DNA of 64,000 bases from Psychrobacter sp. I-STPA6b (lineage in GTDB: Bacteria; Pseudomonadota; Gammaproteobacteria; Pseudomonadales; Moraxellaceae), in assembly GCF_020662265.1 (NCBI RefSeq), contig NZ_VEWM01000017.1:1-64000 (forward strand), read 5' to 3'. Numbering within the stretch: position 1 is the first letter of the stretch; each line of letters opens with the position of its first letter. Below the pieces are notes generated by a model. The model saw only the letters and a program-made list of their open reading frames with translations, made no database searches and was not told where the DNA came from. Shown in pieces: positions 20,379-29,069 of this stretch. Position numbers and translations under genes: made by a program.

Positions 20379-21062
20379 ATGTTACATAAAGATGTATCAC
20401 TACTTCATGATAAAGGGTGCATATTGTTGATTGATGACCATGAGCTATTTCGGGCGGGGTTACGTCTTATTTTACAAGCACAGCTAGATGCAACAATTAT
20501 TGAAGTAGAAAAAATTAGTGATGTCATGATGGTAAAACAGCCAGTTGATGTGATTTTGTTAGATATCTGTCTGCCAGGATTAAATGGTATTGATGGTATG
20601 GCAATTTTACAAAAACGCTGGCCACAGGCTCGGATTATGTTACTGTCAGCACTAAGTCATCATCATGAAATCAATACTGCTCTTGAGTTGGGGGCGAGTT
20701 GTTTTGTCAATAAGAACTCAGCACCACAAGTGATATGCAATGCTGTCAAGAGCTTGTTAGAGCAACGTTTTGTTAGTCAGCAAAGTATGCTTGAGATGAA
20801 GGATACTGAAGTTGTGACGCACTCAAAGCCTATTTTGAGTGCACGTTTGCTTGAGATTCTGGCACTTATCGCTGAAGGAGAAAGTAATAAGGTAATTGCA
20901 GCTAGGCTACATCTAAGTGAGCATACGGTCCGTAACCACATTGTTACGCTAATGAAGCACTTTGAAGTGAGCAATCGGACGCAGATTATTTTGGCTGCGC
21001 AGCGAACAGGCTATCTTGAAGTACCATCACAGTCATTTTCTAAATTTCAACATGATGATTAG
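20379..21062 (+). CDS. NarL/FixJ-type response regulator
   Basis: A 227-aa two-component regulator. The receiver domain (about residues 13-130) has the acidic pair D19-D20, the phosphoacceptor D62 in LLDICLPG and the conserved Lys in VNKNSAP. The LuxR-type HTH occupies residues 150-215 (LSARLLEILALIAEGESNKVIA, then LHLSEHTVRNHIVTLMKHF, here split at the turn). It is followed 38 bp later by a hybrid sensor kinase and presumably receives its phosphate. The targets are not known. The RBS is AGGAAA about 10 bp before the ATG. Confidence 0.9.
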   Translation: MLHKDVSLLHDKGCILLIDDHELFRAGLRLILQAQLDATIIEVEKISDVMMVKQPVDVILLDICLPGLNGIDGMAILQKRWPQARIMLLSALSHHHEINTALELGASCFVNKNSAPQVICNAVKSLLEQRFVSQQSMLEMKDTEVVTHSKPILSARLLEILALIAEGESNKVIAARLHLSEHTVRNHIVTLMKHFEVSNRTQIILAAQRTGYLEVPSQSFSKFQHDD

Positions 21063-21100
21063 CGCTTTATTATAGGTTATGAATAAGATAAGGGGCTGTT

Positions 21101-23206
21101 ATGAAGTTCATGGATGACATTGATGTACTCAAGGCACAACTGTGTGATGATAATAAGTCTGAGCAAGTGCTGGCAGAGCAGATTAGGTTGATACGTCGTT
21201 ATGCACCTTTTGCTATTGCGGGTACTATTTTTACTGGTCTGTGCTTTTTCTTTATAGCATCTAACCCTGTTAATTTAACTATAAATCAAAAAATACTAAA
21301 TATTGCTTGGGTTATTCATCATACTATTACGACATTGACTTGTTGGTTATGTTGGTATCAGATTCTCAAACACTCTAATAATATTCAGCTTAATTTTCTA
21401 AAATGTATCTTTGTCATTTTGTCATTCGTGTTGATATTCATGGGGGCATTAAGTTTTTTAATCCTGTTATTTGTTTGGCATTATTACTACTTAGAGACGA
21501 TAGAGCAAATTTTGGTAGGCGTATGGGTAGTATTTTATGCGTGGCTTGTTGGTCTATGCTGGATTAGCTGGAAAAAAGTTGAACATTTGATGTCGTCATT
21601 TTATAAGGCGGACTCTACAGTAAATGAGAGATATACTGGTCATCAGGCAGAGTATCTAGCACATTATGCATCTTATCAAGTTTTACTGATTTGTAATTGG
21701 TTGGTAGGTAGCTTATGGGCATTAGCTGTTGCAAAGGTTATTTGTACAAACATTCAGGATTATATTCAAGTGCTGGTGATAATGGTTCTGTACTTTGGAC
21801 TGTTAGGTGGCGCGATTTCTAGTATAGCAATGTTTTGGCGGGCATATATTAGTTTGGTTTTACCCAGTTTGCTGACATGGGGGTTAGTACTGCTATATGT
21901 CGATAACTATCAATTAAAGGTTTTAGTTATTGTTGTCATTGCTTTGTTATTTTTAAATATATTGTTTTCCCGATTTACTTGGATTAACACTCTAAAATCT
22001 ATTTTATTATATTTAGAGAACACTCGTCTTATTTCTCAGTTACGGATTAAGACTCAACAAGTTGAGCAGGCTAGCTTGGCAAAGACACGGTTTTTAGCAA
22101 CAGCTAGCCATGACTTGCGTCAACCTGCACATGCACTGAGCTTGTTTATGGCAACTTTGGCAGATACAAAGCTTGATGCACAGCAACGCCAGATTGTGGA
22201 GTATGCACAGACTGCCAGTCAGTCGAGTCGAGAGATGCTTAATGCTATTTTGGACTATACACATCTGGAAGCAGGAGAGATGAAGCCACATATTGTGGTT
22301 ACAGAGCTTGATAGTTTGATTCAAAGTTTGGTTGATGAGTTTGCCATGCAGGCACGATCCAAACAGTTGACGCTACATTATCAGGGTACAGATGTGTGGG
22401 TTATGACGGACCCAGCCATGTTGTCATTAATTTTAAGAAACTTTATTAGCAATGCCATCCGTTATACCGACCAAGGTAGCATTGAAGTTTTGGTTGAACA
22501 GATTCCTGTAGACTCAAAAATGTCAATACTTTTGCCTAGTTGTCGAATTAGTGTGTGTGACTCTGGTAGTGGTTTGACTCAAGAAGAAATAGAGCATGTG
22601 TTTGATTCTTTTTATCAGTTAGAGCGTAATAAGAAAAGTAACCAAGGGCTTGGTCTGGGTTTAGCAATTGTGAAAGGTATGGCGCAGTTGCTGGATATTA
22701 AAATTGATGTACAGTCTGAGTTAGGTCAGGGTTCTAAGTTTTCAGTAAGTCTGCCTATCTGTACGGAGACCCATAATTCAGATGCGTCTTATGACACGGT
22801 TAATAACTGTTTAGTTGGTGTTAAGTTGCTATTGGTTGATAATGATGAGACTGTATTGATATCAATGCAGATGTTATTAGAAATATGGGGATGTCAAGTA
22901 GCAGTTGCACAGACATTGGAAGAAGCACTGGATATTTTTAGAAGCCATCGCCCCTCTATTGTCATTACTGATTTTCGCTTGGCTCAGTCTGTAACAGGAG
23001 GTGATGTTATAACAGCAATTACAGACTTACATAAAATGGAGTCAACACAGACTGATGAAAAGGTGCATTTCATTATTTTAACAGCAGATACCAGACCTGA
23101 GATTATCACAAAAACACAAAAAATTAATTCGGAGGTATTACATAAGCCTATTGACCCTAAGGTATTACAATATAAGTTGCAAGAGATTGTTAGTAGGGAC
23201 TGTTAG
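21101..23206 (+). CDS. multi-pass hybrid sensor histidine kinase
   Basis: A 701-aa membrane kinase. The N-terminal 300 residues hold about eight hydrophobic segments with no recognisable periplasmic sensor, so the signal is probably sensed in or near the membrane. HisKA follows with the H-box TASHDLRQPAHALSLF (phosphoacceptor H337). The HATPase domain shows NFISNAIRYTD (N box), DSGSGL (G1) and GLGLGLAIVKG (G2). A C-terminal receiver (residues about 575-700) has DNDE and the phosphoacceptor D624 in ITDFRLA. It is cotranscribed with the LuxR-type regulator upstream (38 bp). The lack of an Hpt domain here suggests the receiver acts as an intramolecular brake. The sensed signal is unknown. Confidence 0.9.
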   Translation: MKFMDDIDVLKAQLCDDNKSEQVLAEQIRLIRRYAPFAIAGTIFTGLCFFFIASNPVNLTINQKILNIAWVIHHTITTLTCWLCWYQILKHSNNIQLNFLKCIFVILSFVLIFMGALSFLILLFVWHYYYLETIEQILVGVWVVFYAWLVGLCWISWKKVEHLMSSFYKADSTVNERYTGHQAEYLAHYASYQVLLICNWLVGSLWALAVAKVICTNIQDYIQVLVIMVLYFGLLGGAISSIAMFWRAYISLVLPSLLTWGLVLLYVDNYQLKVLVIVVIALLFLNILFSRFTWINTLKSILLYLENTRLISQLRIKTQQVEQASLAKTRFLATASHDLRQPAHALSLFMATLADTKLDAQQRQIVEYAQTASQSSREMLNAILDYTHLEAGEMKPHIVVTELDSLIQSLVDEFAMQARSKQLTLHYQGTDVWVMTDPAMLSLILRNFISNAIRYTDQGSIEVLVEQIPVDSKMSILLPSCRISVCDSGSGLTQEEIEHVFDSFYQLERNKKSNQGLGLGLAIVKGMAQLLDIKIDVQSELGQGSKFSVSLPICTETHNSDASYDTVNNCLVGVKLLLVDNDETVLISMQMLLEIWGCQVAVAQTLEEALDIFRSHRPSIVITDFRLAQSVTGGDVITAITDLHKMESTQTDEKVHFIILTADTRPEIITKTQKINSEVLHKPIDPKVLQYKLQEIVSRDC

Positions 23207-23320
23207 TAGGAACTGTTGAACACTCATCACTCCGTCAAGCTAATATGTACGAGGGTTAAGCCTCTATTCACTGTTTAAAAATTGCCTAAGCCTTATAAAA
23301 AATAAAAGTGTTGGCATGTA

Positions 23321-24175
23321 TCAGGTTTTTTTTGTCTTTTTAAACTGTAACCAGCAAATACCAGGAAACCAATTACTAATAAAGGGGAGGTGTTTTTTGG
23401 CAGTCTGTACAAACCAGCGTAATACCCGCAATCTACGTGGATATAAAAAGGTAACATTATTGATAGTGATAGGATAGCCAATCCATTTCGATAAGGTTGG
23501 CTCAAGCTCATCACGATAAATACCCCAAGGCATCGGTGGAGTGCGATAATACGGCGTTTTCATCCAGCCTTTTTCACTGATGCTTTTTTGCGAAAAATAG
23601 ACGTTCAAATAATCAAACATCAATTTTGCCCCTGCAAATCGCTGTGCCATCGCATGAAATAAGGGACGCAACTGCTCAGGGGTAAAATACATAAACAACC
23701 CTTGTGCAGTAATAAATACAGGACGACCCTCAGGCACATCATCAAACCAACTGCTATCTAATACACTTTTGCTAATATGGCGGTGCTGGTCATCAGGGGT
23801 AATAAACCGTTCACGCATAGCAATGGCATCAGGTAAGTCAACCGATAGCCACAATACGCTATCAGGGGATTTGATACGAAAGCGTTGAGTTTCTAATCCT
23901 TCACCAAGATTGACAATCACCGCATTGGGGTTTTTGTGGATAAACTTTCGTACGTGTTTATCAAAAAGCTGTGAGCGGACGCCATGAGAGCCATCAGGTT
24001 TACCAAATGAACGCTGATAATCATAGTCAATGGCTTGATAGATACTGATACATTTGGGGTCTTCAATACAGCCATCGCTACGCATCGCTTCACTGGCACG
24101 ATTATGCAATGTCCAAAGCATGGTTTCGGGAACGTCAGTTAATGATGATTTTGTGGTTGTCGTTTCTGCTGTCAT
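23321..24175 (-). CDS. LCM-type class I SAM-dependent methyltransferase
   Basis: A 284-aa methyltransferase of the leucine-carboxyl-methyltransferase/TcmP fold (PF04072-like), a family acting on small-molecule carboxyl or hydroxyl groups. Visible motifs: HGVRSQLFDKHVRKFI, then VIVNLGEGLETQRFRI (SAM-binding loop), WLSVDLPDAIAMRERFI (acidic ribose-binding residue) and ITAQGLFMYFTPEQLRPLF. The start is put at 24175 because AAAAGG lies 9-12 bp upstream; a longer frame to 24280 lacks an RBS and would overlap the promoter. A Fur-like box lies 24 bp upstream of the ATG. The substrate is unknown; iron-repressed expression would suggest a siderophore or metallophore connection, but no such cluster is visible. 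Confidence 0.82.
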   Translation of the reverse strand: MTAETTTTKSSLTDVPETMLWTLHNRASEAMRSDGCIEDPKCISIYQAIDYDYQRSFGKPDGSHGVRSQLFDKHVRKFIHKNPNAVIVNLGEGLETQRFRIKSPDSVLWLSVDLPDAIAMRERFITPDDQHRHISKSVLDSSWFDDVPEGRPVFITAQGLFMYFTPEQLRPLFHAMAQRFAGAKLMFDYLNVYFSQKSISEKGWMKTPYYRTPPMPWGIYRDELEPTLSKWIGYPITINNVTFLYPRRLRVLRWFVQTAKKHLPFISNWFPGICWLQFKKTKKT

Positions 24176-24198
24176 GGCTGTGCCTTTTTTATTATTTG

Positions 24199-24217
24199 GT
24201 AAATGATAATTATTATT
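24199..24217. promoter_or_regulatory. Fur-box-like palindrome upstream of the LCM-type methyltransferase
   Basis: The 19-mer matches GATAATGATAATCATTATC at about 15 of 19 positions by eye. It lies 24-42 bp upstream of the methyltransferase ATG (24175, minus strand), where it would overlap a -10 region; a TTGAGC -35-like element lies about 17 bp further upstream. The position is right for iron-responsive repression by Fur. Confidence 0.5.
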
Positions 24218-24255
24218 GTCTAAAAGTATGCTCAATACCAGCGATTCTTTTTTAA

Positions 24256-24471
24256 AAACAGCACTGGCGTTCAAAATCACAAATGGTTTGGATTGAGGAA
24301 GGATTACAGGATTTGTGTCAATTTATTATTATCAATCAGGTCAAGTCCATTGCCATTCCTGCATTAGGGGCAGGTAATGGTGGACTTGATTGGCAAGCAG
24401 TCAAGCCAAAAATTGAACAAGCATTGGCTGATTTAGATAACATTGATATTGTTATTTATGAGCCAATCTAA
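24256..24471 (+). pseudogene. N-terminally truncated macrodomain (ADP-ribose-binding) gene
   Basis: This frame encodes the C-terminal half of a Poa1p/DarG-like macrodomain, which binds or hydrolyses ADP-ribose. Homology begins abruptly at KQHWRSKSQ (codons from 24256), directly after an in-frame TAA at 24253. It continues through [11 protein letters not shown], then [20 protein letters not shown] and ends at IVIYEPI, the usual end of stand-alone macrodomain proteins. The N-terminal 75-80 residues with the first ligand loops are missing, replaced by the promoter side of the divergent methyltransferase. An ATG at 24283 exists, but it has no RBS and would make half a domain. Probably non-functional. 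Confidence 0.75.
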
Positions 24472-24537
24472 AAGCCTATATTTATAATTCAAAGTGAGTA
24501 CTGTTGGTTATAAATACAAGCTCTAAATCATATCGCT

Positions 24538-26076
24538 TTAATCTGTGATGATTTGTAAACGCTTGGCAAGTGGTAACGTATTACTGATAAAGTTAGTTGC
24601 CATATTGTTCAATTCAGCTAAATTTTCTTCTTCAGTTTGTAAATCTTTTCCTTTTTTTACAAGATGCTTACTTTGTTGTGTTAATACCTGCCATGCCACC
24701 TCTGCTAATTGTGTACTTGATTTCTTACCTTGTTGGTAGGTATGTAAAAAAATTAAATCAAACTGACTAAAACTAAATGCGCCACCAGTTAGTGGACTGA
24801 CTAATGAAGTGATGTTTTGCTCAACCAAGCTTTGTTGTAAGATGTAATGATTTAACTTTTCACAACGCTGACGGACAGTCTCAATAACTTGCTCATCTTG
24901 TACCAAGATAATATTATTTTTTGCTTTTAAAAATGATAATGCTTCAAACAACTGTGATTGTTTAATGCTATCAGGCAGTGCTTGTTCAATATCTGCAACT
25001 TGATGGATTTTATAATCAGCTAAAATATCCAAAATAGGCTCATAAATATTTGGTAAAAGCTCAATTGTACCAATATTGCCTTCAATATTTAGGGTAATAT
25101 CTTGACGATTAGATATCATTAAAAAGCGTAAGTTTTGCCATGTTTTTTCTAGTTTTGCAGTCGAAATATTGCGAGCCCCTTTGACCCAAAAATCTTGTCG
25201 AAACTGAGTGTTACGCATATAGTCTTTGACAGACTGAATAAACATTGGGTCATCTAAACTGTTAAGAAAGTCTAGTTGCTCATCAGTAAAATTACTGTGT
25301 GGAAAATCTTCTAAGACATTAGGTGAGCAAGCAAACGTAGCTTTAGTGGGAGATAACCAGTCACTAAGCTCTGAAAAATACATGGGTTGCCAGTCGGAAT
25401 TAAAGTATTCATGAGCTAAATAATTACGGTCTTGTGTTTGCATTTGCTCAATTTTTTGTGGAATAAGTGGTGATTGTTGAACTAATGGTTGACAGATATT
25501 AAGCAAGTTTTGGGTAAAGTCCATTGAGGCTTGTACCCGTTTTTTCATATTTTGTCCACGGCTACCAAGCATGTGGTCGTGTTGATTGAGCATGTGTCGA
25601 ATGGGAGCAGTAGCAGACCAGCCAGGTAGGGTGTTATAACTAATATATAACACGCCACCAACTTTAAGTTTGCGACGTAAAAAGTCAGTAATGATGTGGC
25701 GATTATCATCTGATATCCAAGACCAGATACCGTGTAGCCCAATAAAATCAAAATCGGGCAAATCACTACGACTGCAAAACTCACTAAAGGACTCATCAGA
25801 AATATGGATATCACTATCTGTTATATCGGCAATCTCTTGTGCAAAACTGGCGTGAGCAGGATTAAAGTCAGTGCCATACCATTTGATATCAGAGGCGGCT
25901 GCATGGGTATTGATGGAGATACCCTGACCAAAGCCTAATTCACATGCAGTACTAAACTTAGGTACTTCAAGCCCTGCTCTTAGAAATGGAATAATAACAC
26001 TATTGGGGTTCAAATAAGGGTAGTAACCGTAAGTATAGTTAATGTCACTGATATAGCCTTCTGTCCAATCTGCCAT
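24538..26076 (-). CDS. class I SAM methyltransferase with a methyltransferase regulatory domain
   Basis: A 512-aa cytoplasmic methyltransferase. The N-terminal domain (to about residue 220) has TACELGFGQGISINTHAAAS (SAM motif I), WYGTDFNPAHASF (motif II acidic residue) and FIGLHGIWSWI. The middle and C-terminal parts match the methyltransferase regulatory domain pattern (PF10119-like). Rickettsial outer-membrane-protein lysine methyltransferases share this architecture, so a surface-protein lysine methyltransferase is possible, although many family members are uncharacterised. The C-terminal third has a helical region and ends with KRLQIITD. It lies on the same strand as tpm and msrA (62-bp and 44-bp gaps), suggesting one transcript msrA-tpm-this gene. 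Confidence 0.78.
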   Translation of the reverse strand: MADWTEGYISDINYTYGYYPYLNPNSVIIPFLRAGLEVPKFSTACELGFGQGISINTHAAASDIKWYGTDFNPAHASFAQEIADITDSDIHISDESFSEFCSRSDLPDFDFIGLHGIWSWISDDNRHIITDFLRRKLKVGGVLYISYNTLPGWSATAPIRHMLNQHDHMLGSRGQNMKKRVQASMDFTQNLLNICQPLVQQSPLIPQKIEQMQTQDRNYLAHEYFNSDWQPMYFSELSDWLSPTKATFACSPNVLEDFPHSNFTDEQLDFLNSLDDPMFIQSVKDYMRNTQFRQDFWVKGARNISTAKLEKTWQNLRFLMISNRQDITLNIEGNIGTIELLPNIYEPILDILADYKIHQVADIEQALPDSIKQSQLFEALSFLKAKNNIILVQDEQVIETVRQRCEKLNHYILQQSLVEQNITSLVSPLTGGAFSFSQFDLIFLHTYQQGKKSSTQLAEVAWQVLTQQSKHLVKKGKDLQTEEENLAELNNMATNFISNTLPLAKRLQIITD

Positions 26077-26138
26077 GTTACTGCCTTTTTTTGATTAAAT
26101 GTAAATACTTATAGAATAAGTAATCCTAACATCATTAC

Positions 26139-26837
26139 TTATAGTGGTGTTAACAACCAAGTGACAAAATACCCTGACGCACCACTTGAAGTGATTTTAT
26201 CGGCATATACTTTATCTAATAGTTTAATCTGATAATGCTCACCATAATAACGCTGAAGCATTTCGGGCGTGACCATAAAAGGTGGTGGTGAAACGTGTGT
26301 TTCAGGGTCTAAATCAAAGGTTAATAATAACTGTTTGGCAGAGTTGCTTAATTTGACTAACTGTTGAGTATAACGAGTTCTTAGATAATCTGGCTCATCA
26401 TCAGGCAGTGCTACCAAAGCTGCCCTGTCATAAATGGCATCAATCTGCCCAATTTTCTCAGTAGGCACAGCAAAAATATCACCCTGCCAAATATCAATAT
26501 TCTGCTCGGCATATTGAGCATGATAATGAGTGACTTTGCCATGTTTAGTAATATTAGGTGTCACCTCTAGCTCTTCAAACAACTGCTCAACAGCAGGCTG
26601 TGCCAACTCAATACCAACCACGTCCAAGCCTTGTTTGGCTAACCAACCAATATCCAACGTTTTGCCACATAATGGTACTAAAATACGAGAGCAGGTATGG
26701 TCGCTGTTTTGCCCAATATTTAACCCAGTATTCAATTGTAAGGTATCAAAAAACTGCATTAGCTTTGGGTTTACCTTAGGTTGATGAAAGCCAATTTGGT
26801 TGTTCTCCCAGCGATTTTGCCAAAATTCTGTATTCAT
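26139..26837 (-). CDS. tpm: thiopurine S-methyltransferase
   Basis: A 232-aa methyltransferase of the TPMT family, which in bacteria methylates thiopurines and selenium or tellurium oxyanions. The N-terminal EFWQNRWENNQIGFHQPKVN is diagnostic. The SAM loop is LVPLCGKTLDIGWLAKQGL, followed by VVGIELAQPAVEQLF and WQGDIF. YDRAALVALPD contains the conserved DR. It is 232 aa, against about 218 usual, mainly through a small insertion near residue 40. Same strand as msrA upstream (44 bp) and the MRD methyltransferase downstream (62 bp). Confidence 0.9.
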   Translation of the reverse strand: MNTEFWQNRWENNQIGFHQPKVNPKLMQFFDTLQLNTGLNIGQNSDHTCSRILVPLCGKTLDIGWLAKQGLDVVGIELAQPAVEQLFEELEVTPNITKHGKVTHYHAQYAEQNIDIWQGDIFAVPTEKIGQIDAIYDRAALVALPDDEPDYLRTRYTQQLVKLSNSAKQLLLTFDLDPETHVSPPPFMVTPEMLQRYYGEHYQIKLLDKVYADKITSSGASGYFVTWLLTPL

Positions 26838-26881
26838 AAAATTTCCTTATTAAAATAAGCTTACTTTTATCATAGTATGAA

Positions 26882-27400
26882 CTAACGTAAATAATCAGCA
26901 AAATTTTGTCTTAACTTTGCCAACTTTGGCGGAATGGCAAACTGACAGTAGCCTTGTGTCGGGTTTTTATTAAAATAGTCTTGATGGTAATCTTCAGCCA
27001 TAAAAAACTCAGGAGTAGGGGCAACTTCTGTAACCGCATTAATGCCCATGTCACGTAAATTATTGATGGTTTTCTCAATAGTAGGCTTTTGATTTTCATC
27101 AGTATAAAAAATAACAGAGCGATACTGTCTGCCAATATCATTGCCCTGACGGTTTGGTGTGGTTGGGTCGTGAATGGTAAAGAATATATTTAAAATGGTG
27201 TCAAGGGTAATGACAGACTCATCAAACTCGACCTTAATTACTTCAGCATGGTCGGTCTGCCCTGTACACACCGCTTTATAATTGGCAGTATCAGCTGTGC
27301 CACCTGCATAACCAGAAGTGACCGATTGCACACCTTTGACCGCTAAAAATACCGATTCGGTACACCAAAAACAGCCACCGCCTAAGATAATGGTTTGCAT
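26882..27400 (-). CDS. msrA: peptide methionine-(S)-S-oxide reductase
   Basis: A 172-aa MsrA that reduces methionine-S-sulfoxide in proteins and free methionine. The active-site GCFWC holds the catalytic C10, followed by VTSGYAGG, a conserved HAEVIKVEFD segment, DPTTPNRQGNDIGRQYRS and the C-terminal PTQGYCQ with a possible resolving Cys. No signal peptide, so cytoplasmic. AGGAAA lies 6-10 bp upstream of the ATG. First gene of the probable msrA-tpm-methyltransferase run. Confidence 0.95.
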   Translation of the reverse strand: MQTIILGGGCFWCTESVFLAVKGVQSVTSGYAGGTADTANYKAVCTGQTDHAEVIKVEFDESVITLDTILNIFFTIHDPTTPNRQGNDIGRQYRSVIFYTDENQKPTIEKTINNLRDMGINAVTEVAPTPEFFMAEDYHQDYFNKNPTQGYCQFAIPPKLAKLRQNFADYLR

Positions 27401-27519
27401 AATTTTTCCTTAATTTGTGAGTATATGCTTTTAGCTTAGCAAAGGTGGTAAATGGTGCAAGTGAGGATGTGTAATTTGTTATAATTTGCAATATTGGTCA
27501 TATAACTGAGGATATAATA

Positions 27520-27807
27520 ATGACACTTGAGGAGCTATATCCATATCGTAATGCCATTCATCAATTGGTCGCACAGTATCATCTGCAAAATCCACGTGTT
27601 TTTGGCTCAATGGCAGAGAATTGCCAAACGGCAAATAGTGATATTGATTTTTTGGTTGATGCCACAGAGCAAACGACACTATTTGATATGGGTGGTTTGC
27701 AACAAGCATTAAGTCAATTATTGTGTACTCCAGTGGATGTGGTCACACCAGAAGATTTACATATTAATTTTCGCAAGCAGGTCATATCAACCGCAAAGCC
27801 AATTTAA
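27520..27807 (+). CDS. mntA: MntA-type nucleotidyltransferase antitoxin
   Basis: A 95-aa minimal nucleotidyltransferase. The motif GS-x10-DxD is present as FGSMAENCQTANSDIDFLVD (G29, S30, D41, D43), followed by LFDMGGLQQALSQLL and a PVDVVTPEDLH strand carrying the third acidic residue. In MntA-HepT modules this enzyme neutralises the HEPN toxin by transferring AMP to its active-site tyrosine. It is 37 bp upstream of hepT in the usual order. AGGATA lies near the ATG at 27520. Confidence 0.88.
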   Translation: MTLEELYPYRNAIHQLVAQYHLQNPRVFGSMAENCQTANSDIDFLVDATEQTTLFDMGGLQQALSQLLCTPVDVVTPEDLHINFRKQVISTAKPI

Positions 27808-27844
27808 GGGCGTTACCATTAATAATCGTTATTAGGATATGATT

Positions 27845-28204
27845 ATGACCTCATCTGAGCCTAGACTGTTAGATTATTTGTCTCATATTAAACAAGCCAT
27901 TGATAATATTAATAATGATACCAATACACTGGATTTTATAGAATTTGAACAAAATCCAACCATTCAACGCTCAGTCATTTTTAGTTTTATTGTTATTGGC
28001 GAAGCCAGTACAAAGATTAGTCAGAAGTATCCTAGTTTTATTGAGGATAATTCACATATTGCATGGCAAGCCATGAAGGGTATGCGTAATCATCTGGCAC
28101 ATGGTTATTTTTCAATTAATCTTAAGGTGTTGTGGCGTACCATTATCATAGAACTTCCTACTTTAGAAACACAAATTCATACATTAATAGAGAGCCATGA
28201 CTAA
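27845..28204 (+). CDS. hepT: HepT-type HEPN ribonuclease toxin (DUF86)
   Basis: A 119-aa all-helical HEPN protein. The R-x4-H-x-Y active-site motif is present as RNHLAHGY (R81, H86, Y88 from this start). Other family signs are [27 protein letters not shown] and [11 protein letters not shown]. HepT is an RNA-cleaving toxin, modified on the motif tyrosine by MntA. ATG at 27845 is chosen because TAGGAT lies 6-7 bp upstream; ATG at 27839 is only 2 codons earlier but too close to it. The final 8 bp overlap the start of cmoA, so toxin and tRNA-modification gene are translationally coupled. Confidence 0.88.
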   Translation: MTSSEPRLLDYLSHIKQAIDNINNDTNTLDFIEFEQNPTIQRSVIFSFIVIGEASTKISQKYPSFIEDNSHIAWQAMKGMRNHLAHGYFSINLKVLWRTIIIELPTLETQIHTLIESHD

Positions 28205-28976
28205 AAACACACCCACTCACGATACCCTTTTTACCACACCTTTAGATAAAGTCGCTCGCTTTTCTTTTGATGAAAAAGTGGTGGCATGCTTTCCTGATAT
28301 GATACGCCGTAGTGTGCCAGGCTACGGGCAGGTATTGGCGATGTTGCCGATTTTTGCTCGCCGTCATTGTCAATTTCGCCAAAGTAATGATAAGGGTGAG
28401 CGTATTAGCCGAATTTATGATCTGGGCTGTTCGCTGGGTGGGGCAAGTATGGCTCTGCTTAATAAGCAGGCAGGTGGATTTGATGCCTCAGAGGTGCAAA
28501 TTAAAGCGGTGGATATTTCCCCTGCAATGACCCAAAAAGCCAGTGAAGTGTTAGTAGAAAATTACCCTGATTATGATATTGAGGTTATCACTGCTGATAT
28601 TCGTGAGGTTGAGCTTGAGCCATGTGATATGGTGGTACTAAATTTAACCTTGCAGTTTTTACCAGTTGCCGACCGTGTGGCGGTATTACAAAAAATTTAT
28701 CAGGCATTAACGGCAGGTGGGATTTTATTATTAACCGAAAAAATTCATGTTAATGATGAGCAAGATGAGGCATGGTTGGTTGAGCGTTATTATGATTTTA
28801 AACGGGCAAATGGTTATAGTGAGATGGAAATTAGCGGTAAACGTAATGCCCTAGAAAATGTATTAATTACTGATACCTTAGATGAACATCATCAGCGGTT
28901 AAAGTCAGTTGGGTTTGAGCGAAGTTTGACGTGGTTTCAGTTTTTAAATTTTGCGTCAATGATGGCGATGAAGTAG
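28197..28976 (+). CDS. cmoA: carboxy-S-adenosyl-L-methionine synthase
   Basis: A 259-aa CmoA that makes carboxy-SAM from SAM and prephenate for the cmo5U34 modification of tRNA. Diagnostic motifs: [20 protein letters not shown], then [15 protein letters not shown] (SAM loop), [28 protein letters not shown] and LLLTEKI. The ATG lies inside the end of hepT (ATGACTAA overlap), and no separate RBS is visible, so translation probably depends on ribosomes finishing hepT. The partner cmoB is 2.2 kb downstream rather than adjacent. Confidence 0.93.
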   Translation: MTKNTPTHDTLFTTPLDKVARFSFDEKVVACFPDMIRRSVPGYGQVLAMLPIFARRHCQFRQSNDKGERISRIYDLGCSLGGASMALLNKQAGGFDASEVQIKAVDISPAMTQKASEVLVENYPDYDIEVITADIREVELEPCDMVVLNLTLQFLPVADRVAVLQKIYQALTAGGILLLTEKIHVNDEQDEAWLVERYYDFKRANGYSEMEISGKRNALENVLITDTLDEHHQRLKSVGFERSLTWFQFLNFASMMAMK

Positions 28977-29069
28977 GGTTAGAAAATAAGATTAAAATTT
29001 ACAAGAAGTAGCTAACTATTATTATGACAGTTTTTTTTGATTGCTAGTTTTTGTTTTATATAGTCTGCC

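Noticed and set aside
24283-24471. A functional 62-aa macrodomain protein
   Set aside because: Only the C-terminal half of the domain is present, there is no RBS, and homology extends upstream of the ATG to a stop codon. Called a pseudogene instead.
25545-25855. Frames overlapping the MRD-type methyltransferase
   Set aside because: Shadow frames of a well-supported gene.
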